In this document: one piece after another, positions 25,701 through 38,851 of the stretch | Layout: every line of letters starts with the position of its first letter | How positions within the stretch are numbered: position 1 is the first letter of the stretch | From: Rhynchonema sp. JSB1_4 | Taxonomy: Eukaryota; Nematoda; Chromadorea; Monhysterida; Xyalidae | DNA length: 64,000 nt | Assembly: GCA_030248065.1 (NCBI GenBank) | Contig: JASAMV010006607.1 | Location: 1 to 64,000, forward strand | Direction of reading: 5' to 3' | The notes under the pieces: generated by a model | Seen by the model: only the letters and a program-made list of their open reading frames with translations | Database searches by the model: none | Told to the model about the DNA's origin: nothing | Position numbers and translations under genes: made by a program

Positions 25701-28700
25701 TGAGCTGGATGGAACCAAACAGGTCGACAGTACAGGCAATCATGTTTGACTCTTACTAAACTGACAATAACCGGAATTGGACCACTGCCACTAAAATTAC
25801 AGAGGGCCCAAATTCACATGTCGGTCTTAACTACTGAATTATGCCCAAATATCAAGGATTGTTTTTGAACCAGTCTGTATTTCTTGAAGGAGTGGTTCTA
25901 CGTGGTTATTGTCGTTTGACGAAAGTGAGCTGGTGCAGCAATCGGTCTAACTACAGGGTTGGTGATCCACCCACCCCTATGTACTCCCGAGCTGCAGACG
26001 ATAACTATGGTCCGCCGGGGTCCCCGACACCGACCATGCGAATCGCGAAATGTTGAAAAGTAACCCACGGTTACCAGAGGCTCAGAATATGATGCTGACG
26101 CTTATTTACCACTTTCCAGACAAGAGTAGATTATAATGAGCGGTCATTCGCAGCTCTAAGACCGATTCATGATCGATCTTTGGGGTTGCCGACACTTTGA
26201 CTGTTCCTCCTCCTCCAATCAGCCACTCCTCCACCGTTATTCATCCGAGAGACTCAACACACATCACAAATGATCGGGCTACCTCGATTTGCCTCATACA
26301 CACCAGATTTGTCACCAAAATCAATCAAAACAACCAAGAAAACGATCCACTGAAAAAGTCTAAAAACTTTTGGCCGGGCCAAAACCTGGCCGGCTGCGAA
26401 AAAATTATGCTCACAACCAAACAATACATAAAGATGGCTTGTTCTGCTGTATGACTAATTCGTCGGTATCAGTAAAAATAAGACCAACCCCCACAACCAC
26501 TTTTTCGAGAAAAAAGCGTTTGAAGTTGGCCTGACCGCATTTCCAACACGGTTTGGTTCGGTAGGCTGATGTTTGGCATGCCTACGTAAGGGAGCTTGCT
26601 GATCATCATAGAAACAAAAGTAGACTTTGAAACATCATATCCAAGCAAAAACAAAGCTATTTGTCGGTTGGTTTTAGTTCACAAAAAAATAAATATAGAC
26701 CAAGCCCCTTGGCGGAGCAGTTGAAAACCGAAAAATAGTCCAACCCCCATTTTCTCTGCCATTTATTTTTCGCCTGCTTGAAAATGATTCAATACGCATA
26801 CGGGGTTCATGAAAACGTCTTAAATGCAGCATTATCATTCAAAATGCTTGTTACAGAGGTGGGAATCGGGTTACCTCGGTCCGGCATGGCCGGATTCAGA
26901 AAAAGTCAGCCCGGTCCTATCCGGCCCGATTTTTTGGGCCGGGTTTTTCTGATTGTATTTTGAAGCAAACGTCGGGTGTGAAGCGATTGGTTTCTGTTTG
27001 TTGAAATCATTGATATTCACACATTGAAAACATAAAGAAAAACATGAAAAAGCTTGTCTGTGAGAAGCTTCGAACTCGTGGCTCTCACAACCACAGTCAG
27101 ATATGCTTGCCACTGTGCTAAAGACGCCGACAGCCAAGCCGCCTTACGATACATTATAAACGTAATGATCCGGCCAGCAGCGACGCACTCACGGAGAGAG
27201 CGTAAAGTCCCTAATACAACACACACACACAGCTGGGGTATTATGCAACAATCATGTGCTGAAGCAATCTTGTGTGTGTGTGTGTGTGTGTGTTGGGGTC
27301 GCGTGCTTTGGGGCTTGGTCTTTTTTGTCCGCGAAAATTCCTCCGCCAACCAACTTGGTTTTCTTTTTCAAAAATAAGAAACTAGACCAACCCCCAACGG
27401 GGACTAGCAGGTGTTTTCAACATGCTGTAACTCAATGTACATAGCGTTTTGAGACAAAATTTTTGGTGAATGTTTAGAATAGTTTGCCAGCTACACGCTG
27501 CACACAAAAAGGGGGTTGGTCTTTTGTTGGGGCTTGGTCTTAATTTTACTGATACCGACGAATTAGTGACGTCATACCCAGCCCAGATCCCAAGCTCGGC
27601 CCACTCGCTGCAGTCAGCTTGCTGTTTCAGGCACGTGCATTATTACAACACAAGAGTCTAAAAACTTATGGCCGCCACTGTACATTGATGTTTCGGTTCA
27701 GGATTATTTATGTACTGGCCCACAATACTCAGGCGTAATAAATTACGGTAAAAAGCTGTGAAACAGTAGCCTGCCCCTGGCCAACCATCCGGTCCAGAAC
27801 CATTGTTTCGGCTCTTTGGTGGGCGCATTCTGATCGTTCTCCGTCTTCGCCTCACCGCCCTCTTTGTTCTCTTCACCTTCTGCAATAAGAACGAGTGCGA
27901 CATTATTGCGCAATATTGTAAAAACGAGTGGAATATTGTTGTATAACACTGGTCTTCTGTGAACACTGCGGTTGATGTGTCCCCTGCTTGGCTGCATGAA
28001 ACCACTTTGAACCTCCCCGACACCGAAGTTAAAAAGCACACAACTTTGTTGAGTCACCAACACCAACACCAAAGTGCAAAAATGCTCAGTATCGAGTGAC
28101 CTGATATTGGAGCCTGTTCTGTTCTCGCAGAACAACTCGAGGTTGCATTTATAAAGAAAAGATACGCAGGGTTCTTCAAATGGAAATTGGGGGAACCACA
28201 CATCACAGAAAAAACAAAAATGTTGCCACATTCAAGCACGCACAGCTGCTTGTTACAGCTTATCCAAACACGCACGCGCTTGTAATCGCAAACAGATGTT
28301 ATCCATCAAAAAAGCAAGCCAGGAAAACAGAACGCAGTATCACCCAGATTGATTGCTGGTGTTTCCCCGCCAGGATAGATAAACAGTTCGGTGTTTCGAA
28401 GTGTAATTTATGCCAAAACTGGGTTATGCTTGGGTGTTTCCGTGCCCTGATGGCAAAAGGCGGGAGCGGAAAACTAATTTTGATTGTGGTTCACAATGTG
28501 TCCTTTTTTCTGAAAATTCGAGCTGAACACAGCGTCGGCGTGGGCGAGATTATGCGTAATTTATGGATTTTCTGGCGCCTCACAGAAAAACGGCTGGCAA
28601 AACAAAAACACGATGCAAAAATGCCTTCCATCTATTTAAATATTGATATGGCTTGTCTACATTATGAAACGCGGATTTCCGCCTGTAACATTTCTGCCTG

Positions 28701-30329
28701 GCCACAGGAAGCGCGGCAAATTGAAGAGGAAAATGTAACAAGCTAGTGACTCATCGAAGTATATGGCCCTCTACAATGCATTTAGTTGTTTCGTCCCTTG
28801 AGTGTCTTCAGTGAATAAATACTTTAACGCAGTGACCATAAAAATATCGGGTCGGTGCACCATAAAGACGATAAGACTGTAGACCTGTGTACCTTTCAGC
28901 TCCTCACTGGTCTCCTTGACTTTCTTTTCACGATGGAAAAATCGTCCGAAACCAGTGCGCGTCTTTGTCTCCACCTTCTCGGTCGTCGCTGTTGCGGTGT
29001 GTGTGGCTGAAACATCAGGAGGAATCAGCGTGACCGTGTAATGTTTCAATATTCTTGCTTGATCTATTACTGATAGTGTCGGTTATCTGGAAAGAAATTA
29101 TACGGGCTGTGCGGTTACAAAGAAATTGGAATCCCAGGCCATGCTGCAGTGTGTGAAAATTGTTAGAAGAAAAGCAGTAATGGTGCAGTTCATACTATAT
29201 GACGCTGGATGAAACAGATCAGCCATGTCAGGTGAAATTGAACACGAAACACGCAGAGTGAGGCAGCGTGCTTGTCGGTGCGTTTGAAAAAAAGTGCATG
29301 AAAAACTGCAAGAAACTATATTGCGAATCGTGTTGCTTTATAGAGAGCCACTTCAACACCCCAGCGCATGCCAGGAAAAACACAGCATATGTAGGTTGGT
29401 ACGGTTTCAAATTTGGTGGTCGATCTGCCTTGTCAGGTACATATTGCAGCAAAAAGCTTATTCGACCCCCTGGATCTGACTCTTTTGAGCTTGACTTGGC
29501 CTGACAGTACTGATCGCGGTCACCAAATTTGGCACCGATCACAGTTCATAGTCACCAGCGGCTGCTGCCGGTTCAACCGCTTTCACTATCGGGTGTTGGG
29601 GTTGGTCCTTTTCGACCAATTTGGTCGTTTCGTCGCTCACTGTGGCAGGAAACAGGAGAAATTGGTGTAAATTTAGAGGATCGAAGGAGACTTTCAATTA
29701 TGGTGCCGAGCGTATAAGCTAGCAAATGGTTTTATACGTGCGACTGACCTCAAAATTGCTGCCGTGAGCACGAAAAAGTTTACTGGACAATCAATCTTAG
29801 TGCATAACTACAGCGTTCCATGTTTATACGCATGGCATTGATATTCCGGAAACCGCAATTAACCAAGGGGCACACAATACGTACCGTCCTGAACCGGGTC
29901 AGGTACAGTCTGGTCCTGTTCTGCAGCCGGTGCATCTTCAGTGGCTGCTACTGTTCGTGGGAAAATTGGCGGAAAAGTTTTAATTTAAATCTTTTTTTAG
30001 AATTTTCATGCACCATATTGGATTTACCTCTATCTACTGTATATATATCATGCACCATGCAAGTTTTTCAACACACAAAACTCCTCTGTTACACGTTTCG
30101 CTTGGTTAATTCAGTATCAAACCTCAAAAACATGTTAAATAAAGCCATTGGCCTAATATTAAGGTGGGGTGCATGAAACATCACCGAGAGTGACACATAC
30201 AGAGAGTGACAGAGTGCGCGCACCTACGAAATACGAGTCGTGCCTACTTTCGGTAGTTTCGGTCTCGGCCGGTTTGTCGGTGTCGGACTTGAGCGGGACT
30301 TGTTCCATAGCGATTGCCTCAGTAGCCAT
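22721..30329 (-). CDS. caveolin (nematode CAV-1-like), 278 aa
   Basis: Caveolins insert as a membrane hairpin and oligomerise to scaffold plasma-membrane or endosomal domains. Exons, minus strand: 30329-30248, 29944-29885, 29006-28893, 27879-27786, 24980-24860, 23914-23806, 23420-23287, 22843-22721; 837 bases with every junction in phase. The N-terminal ~145 residues are acidic and lysine-rich (ETETTE, KTENDQN, EETDEPEKKDE) with aromatic clusters (GFGRFFHREKK, QWFWTGWFEKK). Then come LNFEDILAEP (the caveolin signature, here from residue 158), HSWDCSWRLTYRLFS (scaffolding region), FYKLFALLLAIPCAIIWGLV...NIWACVPFG (hairpin) and a C-terminal amphipathic part ending in RRYGINTDH. Length and layout match nematode CAV-1 rather than the ~180-residue vertebrate proteins. 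The second exon's 5' edge could be 29944, 29947 or 29950, all in phase. The intron 24981-27785 contains a transposon nest. Confidence 0.92.
27051..27135 (-). repeat. tRNA-derived SINE or tRNA pseudogene
   Basis: On the minus strand, an A-box-like TAGCACAGTGGCAAGC (from 27120) is followed 54 bases later by a B-box-like GAGTTCGAAGC (27077-27067). In between is a CTGACTGTGGT anticodon-arm-like segment (GTG, His, if real). The acceptor and T stems do not pair well, so a functional tRNA is unlikely. It lies inside an inverted-repeat element in the caveolin intron. Confidence 0.5.
27216..27292. repeat. CA and TG microsatellites facing each other
   Basis: A short (AC)n run near 27219-27230 and a (TG)n run near 27271-27292 are inverted with respect to each other, about 40 bases apart, and could form a hairpin. 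They lie within the transposon nest. Confidence 0.7.
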
Positions 30330-33300
30330 ATATTGATTGATTAATTGATCCAATAATATTCAATTCAAATACCGATCGATTTCGGTATTATTGATATTTT
30401 ATTGATCGTTTCCCTCTGCTGTTGTTGGTATCGCCGACAGCACGGTGAATGCTCTGGAATAAACGATTAGTCAACAACTGAAGGTTGTGAAAACTTGATT
30501 ATTTTATTTATTCAAGTTTATTTTCTGCGTATGGCTTTTATGGACTTAATGTTGGCCCAATGTCACAGGTAAATTTCAAATTTCGTTGTCTCACGCATTC
30601 TTACAGACGCAGGACCCCGTTCGAGTGTAACAGGCAGTAAGCTAGCACATATGAACAAGCCACGCAGCTGACACTCACAGCTTGTGTGACTGTAACATTG
30701 AAACGCAGCGAGACAGCTCGTGGCATGTTGACTGCGTGTTGAGCTTTAACATGCTTCGAAACGGGACATTATATGAGGCGAGGCACCATCGAAATAGAAA
30801 CTATAGCTATAGGTATACATATCATGTCCAGCAGTTTAGGTGTGCAGCAGCAAAGACAGGCGGCCATAAATAAAAAACGAACCGCAATGCATTCAGCTGA
30901 CGAAAACTAATGACAATTTAGCGGCCCATCCCCGAAAGGAAAAGTCAGCAGTTTTGTATTTTCTCTTCCTTCTTCCAGGGTTCAAGGGTTCGGGGTGAAA
31001 ACTGCAAACAGAATTGCAAGCTTTGGCGATATATTTAACGACCGCCCAACGTTCCAGACATCAATGCATACCAAAGTGGCCTGCATATGATACACAGAAA
31101 AAAACAATGGCACTAAAAACACCAAGGTATACCACATGTGTGCCACAGTGTGCTGCTGGATGCGCCGTGCAACAACGCGTAATTGCGCAACATCAAGAAT
31201 CGACCCCCCCCCAATTTGTGGATCAAACTGGACGGCACACACGCTTGGCAGTTGGTCACATCACATGTTTCAGAAACACTGCGTCGCTTATAAGTTATAG
31301 TTGACCATGCTGTCTTCGTCTGCTGCGACTGAATGAACATGCGGACTAATTGCTCGGTCGTTGACGCAAATCGTCAACACCGGTCGTCAGCGCAAGCAGT
31401 CCTGAATGAGCGCGAGCGCTTGAGTTGACTATGCGCCTTGACGACATTCATATAAGTCAAAATGCCAAAGTGCCGAACAGAACCGTTAAGCGGACTTAAG
31501 CTCATCGCTAAACTGATCAAAACAAGCACACCATGCATCGTACAGACAGTCCTTATGGATAGTACGGTACCATGCATACCACTTGGTCGCAACATATAGC
31601 CACACAGAAGTGACTGCACCTAGACCTAATACCAAGACTGTACAGTCTGCCATGTTTATAGTGACATGAACCCCAATCGGTCATTTTCAGTCACTCACAA
31701 GCATAAAGAGAAGTCACCGCATATAGAAGTGGAAGCTTAATGAGCAGAGTGGCAACAAAATTGTTGCAAAATATTCACCATTTGAGAGGGTCACTATAAC
31801 GAGGCCTGACAGTGGACTCCATGTATGCTTGTCTCATTGGCATTAGAGGGAGCAAGAGAGAAAATTAAGCGCAACCACGCAATGCAATCTATTATTACCC
31901 GCCATCGCGCATGCAGTGGTCGTGGTTCGACCGTCAACGTGTAATTACTTTCCTGGAATTATGTTTGATGATGGCATTAAAATGTGACGGTAAAGCAGGA
32001 AGAGTAAATGTCGGTAACTTTCAAATAGTATTCCGGTTCAATAGCTTATATGTCAGCTAGAAGGTAGCGCAATTGGGCCGTCAGATATACACCGTTGGTG
32101 AAACATCAGTATTAGCCACGTAAAGAGGATCGTATCATTAAACTATTTGAAGGGTTCAACCATACTGATTTCAAAAATGCCAGACTTACACTGGCGCCCG
32201 TTGCTGCCATAACAAATATGTACCGTCATCACTCTCAAGCCAGAGGGCTTTTGCCGATTCTCTGAACGCAGACTGCTTGTGTCCGTGTATAACCAACAAT
32301 TAAAGTTTTGCACACGGCCGGTACTGGATGAAGTGAAGTCACTTCGAAGGAGTCGGGTATCAGTGTTACCTACATGTAGCCGTTGGACTTGGGTAATTGT
32401 ACAGTGGTTGAGATACGGGTTGCATGACATGTTTTTCGGTTCAAAATTGCCGACCGCAAATATTAATGTGAGCATTCATTCATTTCACAGATTCACCGTG
32501 TCCGCGATGATAATGAGTCAACCATACCACAATAGGCTATAGGATTACCTAACGCCAGTGTTTTTTTTTTAATTTTGGTTCCAGTCTTATCGGAACTGGG
32601 CGATAAATCAAGTCAAGCACACGTTCTTTTTACCATTCATGGGCGCACAAGCCACCACGGCCAAGCGAACAACAATTTTTGGATTCATAATCGCGGAAAA
32701 CAAATCATTGGCCATTGAAAACAGAAAATGACAGCAATATATAACAACCAGAACATGAAAATCAAACAGCTGTAATAACCCGACAGTGGATATTGTTATC
32801 GAGGGGACAAAGCGCCCAAAGCAATAAAGACAAAAATTACGCCATTTCGAAGTGGGAGGTCCGGGTTTGGGTTCGATTCTGTAAAAAGAACAACAACACG
32901 GGAATTGAGCCGTATTCATAAAACCGCACACCAATAAGGGACCAATGAGTATCCAGGTCGACCTGATCTATGCGACACAGATTTACGCACCGTCGTGTGG
33001 AGCGTGAATTATACACGTACAATGTATACTTGTGCAGTAGACAAGAAGCTGCTGGGAACGAACATAGTCATTTTGGCCTGAGTTTTATTAATATGGCCCG
33101 GTGGGAGAGCTGCCGCCACCCACATTAATGGGGAGAAAGCACCCTTCAGAACAAGCGAAAATTATTATTTCAATACCCGATGTTCTGATGAACACAAGTC
33201 AGCTCAATGCAACATACTGCATACGAATAGCACCTGGGGTGACATGAATACCAAAGCCATACATGCAGTTTGCCCAGAGCCTGCATTCTTGACAATGCTG

Positions 33301-33849
33301 TATCCCAGATCACACGCAACGGATCAATTCACACAACTGTTGCGAAAATACGGGCGCACACAGAACCAAGCAACATGAAGCGCCAAAACAAAGCCACACT
33401 TGGGGCTTGTGCGCAGCTTACCCTCGGTTCAGAAGAGCTTTGATTACACACCTGCGTTTCTCGTACATTCGAGTTTTCATTTGAGAGTCAACGGGGAGAG
33501 AAGCAACGTGTTTTGTCTGTTCACCTTTATTTGGATCGTGTGTAACTATGAAACATTGCGGATCTAAAACTAAAAAGTCCGCGCAGGCTGAAATGGAGCC
33601 AAGAAAATCCACGGTTCTCTGATGTTGCATTGCGAGCAACAACCCATTTCAAGCTGTCAAAACGGCAAATAAACATGTACAAATCCACAGCTCGAATTTA
33701 TGAACATACCAATGTTATGATGCCGGAAGGTTTCGATCAGTCAAAGAAGGTTGGAGCCAACCTTACCCCTAAGCAAACCCATGAACTGGGTTGCATACCA
33801 AAACTATAACAGTTGTTCGTTCAGTGGCTTACCGCCACTTTATTGTCTA
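30330..33849. other. gene-poor region upstream of caveolin
   Basis: No exon or RNA gene was recognised on either strand. It presumably contains the caveolin promoter just above 30329. Only short open frames without family resemblance or linked splice sites occur. Confidence 0.4.
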
Positions 33850-33986
33850 CAGTCCACCCACTTTATAGTGACATTGGCGGATTTTGGCAGCCTAGAAATG
33901 AATTTTCGCCATTTTTGAAAACGACATGGTGCACTGCCATCAAAGTGAAATTACTTTGAGTGATTCACTATGAGGAGGATGGACTG
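33850..33986. mobile_element. probable MITE with CAGTCCACCC...GGATGGACTG ends
   Basis: The left end CAGTCCACCCACTTTATAGT and the right end ACTATGAGGAGGATGGACTG are inverted and imperfect. TA precedes the left end, but the right side has TT. It is about 137 bases and non-coding. Confidence 0.45.
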
Positions 33987-36900
33987 TTTGCATGTGGGAT
34001 CTGGCTACCATCCAGAACGGGTCAAATAAAATCTTTTATGGAAACGGATCGGCGTTGGCAGCATCCCCGACTAGCGGTGCCATTAAAAAAACACCTAAAA
34101 TTCGGTTATAATCGCGAGTGATTTTACGATGCAATGGGAGGCTAGGCAGCGCCGAGATGTCATAAAAGTGTACTTGTGCGTGCGACGCGGCAGTGGGTTG
34201 TGTGCAAAAACGACCGCACAAACCACAGAACGACTACATAAATCAAGAAAATGAAGGTCGAAGAAAATTGTGAAAAGATAAGCATCAAACCGTGAAACAC
34301 TCGCCAACACCACCGAATGTTGGGGGTCAGTACGCAAATGTACAGTATCTTATGCGTGACTTGGGACAAAAAGTACATAAACTTAATGATAATGTGCAAA
34401 TAATAACAAAAGTTGACCGGTCCGGATTTCGGAACCTGTTGGTGCTTGAGGGAAATGACAGCGAATACAAGCAATTCGGGATTCCGAATGCGTGTTGCCG
34501 CCATCTACATTGTTGAAAAGCACGGGACGAATGTGCCAAGCAGGTAATGATGTGGTACGCCTATCGTGGATAGGGCTGCATGCACAGTGAGCGAGTGTAC
34601 AGTACATACGTACATACATAATACACATGTACATCACATCAACCATGCCAAGGCAGGATGTATGTAGGTGCGCAGTGCTGTGAATGCACACACAATGGGC
34701 CGGCATACATGCACAATGCACCTCATTTCATAATGTAAGAGAAAATGGTTGTGTATGCAATGCAAGTAGAAGTGGCGGAGGTCCATATCGACGTAACCGC
34801 GCCCGCGCGCAAGGTCAATTTTGGGTGGCTTCTAGTAGGCGGAGTCAGCCAATCAGCGCGCCAGTTGGCCACTAGCCAACGAACGCGCTATGCTGTGTGG
34901 TGATTGGCTAGATTGATATGGGACAAGAATGTGAAACAACAAGTTGCTTTTTGAAGCAATGAAATATCATTGAGTTCATGGAATAATAAAATGTTATCTT
35001 GTTTGTCAGGCAAGCCAGCTTTTGTATCTCAGTTCCAATAAAGTGTATCGCAGTGGGTGCTGCTATCCCTACCTCATTTTTGCCTCTTTACACGGTGAAG
35101 TGGTGTGTAAAGACAGGGAGCTCCACATGCATATACGGTTGGCTAGCGGTCCATATATCGGACTCTAATGAACTCTATATTGAAACAAAAAGCCAATTGT
35201 CCGATCCTAGGTCTACCGTGCGTTTCATTAACCCTAACGTGCGCCAGTGAATGCACTGCTGTTCTTGTTTGAAAAACGAGGTGCATACCACACAAGGGAT
35301 AGCTGCTGCTTTGAGCCTGGAAAGGTGTGTGTGGGGGCAGGCCGGCACCTTGTCTGAAAGGCCCAGGGTAAGTGACCAGGGAACCACATAATGATACATT
35401 TGGTATTGAGTCTATCATTCAGGGGATCTGCTCATTAACCGCGCGATATTTCATTCATTCCCCTTCCTTCATGATAATTATAACCGTGAAACCAACCAAA
35501 TTTGCCATTGAACCAAAACAGAAACCTAGCCTTGCACAATGCTTTCCTTTCGTTTTGTGATCCAAATTGGTTGCGACCAGACAATGTCCAGCCAGCGAAC
35601 TCATGTTGAAAACTGGTCATCTCGACTGGCCTATGGCACTGGCGCAGCTCGCTCCCAAATGGCAAAAAAGTTCGTTTGCCGGTTTGTCATGAAAACTTGG
35701 GCTTGAGCCCACTCAAAGGCTGTACTTCAACCTTCGAGCTGGAATCCCAAGCCCGAAACCGTCCGGACTCGCGGAGCCACTTTACGCTCCCAGGGGTAGA
35801 GCGTAAAACGCATGATCGAACTATGGTCCCAAGTTTGTCAGTGCTAAGTTGGTTCATTTGCTTTTACTGGCGGTTATCTTCATGATTACGGTAATCTTAT
35901 TTACTTGTGTTTTTTTCAAATTGGAGCGAAAACTGAAGCTGTCTCTGTGCCAAACTGCTGATTGAGATGGCGAGCAGGGCCGTGACGAGAGAGAGGGACC
36001 GAGAGAAAACAGAAACCGGTTCCAGCATGACTTGTTCTGATGTAAATGTGCGGAAAATATCAAGAAAGCCACCACCCGCAACACAAACACGCTTGTTGGC
36101 CCTTTGACACTTTATTCAAATTACACGCCGCCACACACTCATATGTATATTTACACGAATGAACACAAATAAAAACAACAAGGCCAATCTCATATCGGTA
36201 TAAAAGGTCAATACGGATAAACACAAGCCATTATTGTAAGAACATTATTATGGTATTGTACATATACATCTAGCTAAACATATGGCGCGGAAAAATATGA
36301 ACAAAATATGCTAATACAGCATGCCAAGCTACAGCAGCATCGAAAATTATTTGTGCTGTACACGTGAGCCGATTGGCGTGCTTTCTCAGCTGATTGCGCG
36401 ATTATTTGCGCAGCACCAATATTTCGACTTGAGACCCTGATATAATAACAAACAAAAAACCGCTTGCAATGCGTATCATAATCATGTCAAATATCTGAAT
36501 ATACAGTATGTCCCAATACCAGCCAGCAACGAGCGGGGCGGCCATTCAAAAGGGGCCACATGTGGGTTCACCACACTTGAAACAGACGCCAGGCACTCGG
36601 CTCCGTTGGCCTGATGACACAGTCCAGTGGTACATGTTTGTGCGCAGCTTTCGTACACGTTTGTGCACGTAAAACGGATTTTGTTGGTCCCGGTTTGTTC
36701 GTTACATATACGGTAGATCATAATGATTACACAGTTATGTATATACCGTCGATTACAAAACTGGTATAAGTCTGGTAATGAATTTGGGCGGTGCAAAAAA
36801 CACAGAATCCGAAAAAGTCGGGGAATGAATTGTTTGTGGGTTTTGCAAAAACATCTACAGTAAACGCTATTTCGAGCGCGTTAGACCCATGCTGTTTTTG

Positions 36901-37720
36901 ATGACACGGTTTGGTGAGACAGCAATCGCACTGATTCTTTTCGGGATAGCTGAATTAGCATGTACAGTCTTCCGTGCTCTTAACAGTGAACTTTCATAAT
37001 ATGGTGAATCTCTCTATATAGTGAACGACTTCGCCGTAGTTCATTAGAGCGACTCTACAATTGAATGTTTGACCGCGTTTGTTTGCAGCCATTTTTTTAG
37101 AAAATGAAGATCAGGTATCAGAAACTCAGATTTAGGAAATGGATTTACAACTCGTTGCTTTGTGATGTTTCACGGAGCCCACACATTTTCAAAAAGGAGG
37201 ATAAAAATGAAAAAGTTTGAGGCCGGCCTGTGAAAACACAAGGTAATCCAACCTAAGATATTTTCAGCGTTTTATACTCGGACGTTTCTCTGTTAAAAAA
37301 TACGAAACGCCATATGTGATAAATGATAAACGAAACACTCCAACAAATCAAGCCTTTTTGAAGCACCCTTTTACTCCAGTGTAATTTTAGGCACCTGTGG
37401 TGAATGAAATAAGTTGTCAATTACAAATAAAAATCCTCTAATAATCAAGTCCGTTGTTTGTGCTTTTCAGTTTTCAAAACCAACCACAGCTCACACAATG
37501 TTTATCACAACACGCACAAGGCAGCCATTCTCACAGCGCGCACGCACAACAAAGCTTGCCAGCTGAAACATTGCTGTGTTGTCGCCGTGCCGGCCGATTC
37601 TGCAATCGGCTACGCTTTGTCAACCAGGAATTTCGTGTTCGTCGATTTATAACCCTTTCTGGTACCTACTGATCAATTCATCATCATAGAGGGTAGACTG
37701 TAACTAACTATGCGTATGTA
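33987..37720. other. gene-poor region, nothing assigned
   Basis: No coding exon with family resemblance was seen. The sequence shows AT-rich stretches, a GTACAT-rich patch near 34600 and a CCAATCA/GATTGGC patch near 34850-34915. None of these could be tied to a gene start. Confidence 0.35.
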
Positions 37721-38056
37721 CAATACCAGCTGCAATTATTGGCTGATTCAGACCTGCGCCTTCAGCGCCTGAACCTGCCAAAAACATACATAAACATCGG
37801 AGGCTCAGGCTAAGGGGATGCAGTGGATGAACAGTGTTGAAACGGCTTTGTGCGATGCCTCATGCGCATGAATATGCCCCTGCAGGAGCCTTCAGGCTCG
37901 GCGGATATGTACCACTCTGTGCTTCTGACCTCTACAACGCTGTGCATGCACTGCATTACCCAATGTGAGCCTGCGCTGTTTTTTTGTGTGTGCACGCATG
38001 CGAATGCAGGCGCTGAAGGGCAGGCCTGAATCAGCCAAAAGTTGCAGCTGGTAGCG
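37721..38056. mobile_element. Tc1/mariner-type foldback MITE, second copy of the TACCAGCTGCAA family
   Basis: The ends CAATACCAGCTGCAA and TTGCAGCTGGTAGCG are flanked by TA (37719-37720, 38057-38058). The arms share GGCTGATTCAG and GCGCCTGAA/TTCAGCGC blocks. It is related to 17492-17803 by its ends but has a different interior. Confidence 0.75.
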
Positions 38057-38716
38057 TACGTCATCGAGCTGAGACCCAATGTGCCTGAATGTCAATCAAG
38101 CTAGAAAGGCACTGTCTATCAGTAGCGTGCCTACAAACTGTACATGTATGTTAATCTTAAAGTTAATTAATTAATTAATCAAGTTAATTTCGTGTTAATA
38201 GAGCACAGCGCGCAGAAGTAATTTAGTAATAAAACAACGGTCCCTTCGGCGAAAAGATTAAGTTTTAAATTGAACTAACGCTGTTTGCGATTGAATTTGT
38301 TATCGTGGGCACGATCTTTTTGTTTTCGTCACGTTGCTCTTTGGCAGCTTACGTTCAGGAAGGCTTTGCAACAAAAGGCTACCGTATCGCTACGATATTC
38401 CTCGAATACCTAATTAATAAGACTATCATATACGTAAATACTGTCATTATTAGTTGCACTATCCGCTTGCTCTTGACTGTGACATCATGCATAGTCCATA
38501 ACATTGCTGTCAATTCGAAGCTCTTAAGACGGATTACCGGAAGATTTGGCTAAAAGCACGTGATAGGAACCTCGGGGCAAAACAGTTTTCCATAAACACG
38601 CACTTTCAGAGTTTCCTTTCCGAGTCTTAGACGCGCATGTAATCCAGACTTTTTTGCTTCTCATTTCCTGTTTTTTTTTTCAAGTCTACCAGTTCTCGCG
38701 TTTGTTTTTGGGGTCA

Positions 38717-38778
38717 CGTGGCCATCTGGTGCATTCGCACTGGTGATGACTTGGTGCACCGCCCGTCTGCGAGAGAGC
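38717..38778 (+). repeat. dispersed repeat with core GGTGCACCGCCCGTCTG
   Basis: The core reads CATCTGGTGCATTCGCACTG, then GATGACTTGGTGCACCGCCC, GTCTG. It recurs with small changes at about 3486-3610, 4752-4812, 5378-5420, 13099-13160 and 23112-23150, and in the opposite orientation at about 663-690, 2721-2755, 19459-19500, 19949-19990, 44067-44120 and 46179-46230. The GTGCA / TGCAC and GACGAT / ATCGTC pairs make it partly palindromic. It is found in introns of several genes and between genes. Class unknown; MITE-like. Confidence 0.75.
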
Positions 38779-38851
38779 AGGTCAAAACGGGCAACCAAGA
38801 ACAGGCTCATATCGGACAAAAGCACCCAGGACAGTCCCCAGCGACATGGTA

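Larger units (their letters stand above)
25100..27680. mobile_element. Tc1/mariner-like composite, 2.58 kb, TA target, inside caveolin intron
   Basis: Perfect terminal inverted repeats CAGTGGCGGCCATAAGTTTT and complement are bounded by TA (25098-25099, 27681-27682). Inside are two further inverted-repeat units: about 25298-26380, ends GGCCCGGCCAAAAGTTTTTA; and about 26454-27567, ends ACTAATTCGTCGGTATCAGT. The second carries repeated AGACCAACCCCC/GGGGCTTGGTCT blocks, a tRNA-like segment and CA/TG microsatellites. No intact transposase frame was recognised. Confidence 0.8.

Noticed and set aside
27051..27135. Functional histidine tRNA gene
   Set aside because: Promoter boxes fit, but the acceptor and T stems do not pair and it sits inside a transposon; better read as a SINE or tRNA pseudogene.
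28180..28746. 188-codon plus-strand open frame in a caveolin intron
   Set aside because: It lies antisense within the intron, shows no family resemblance and has a biased lysine/alanine-rich composition; treated as a chance open frame.
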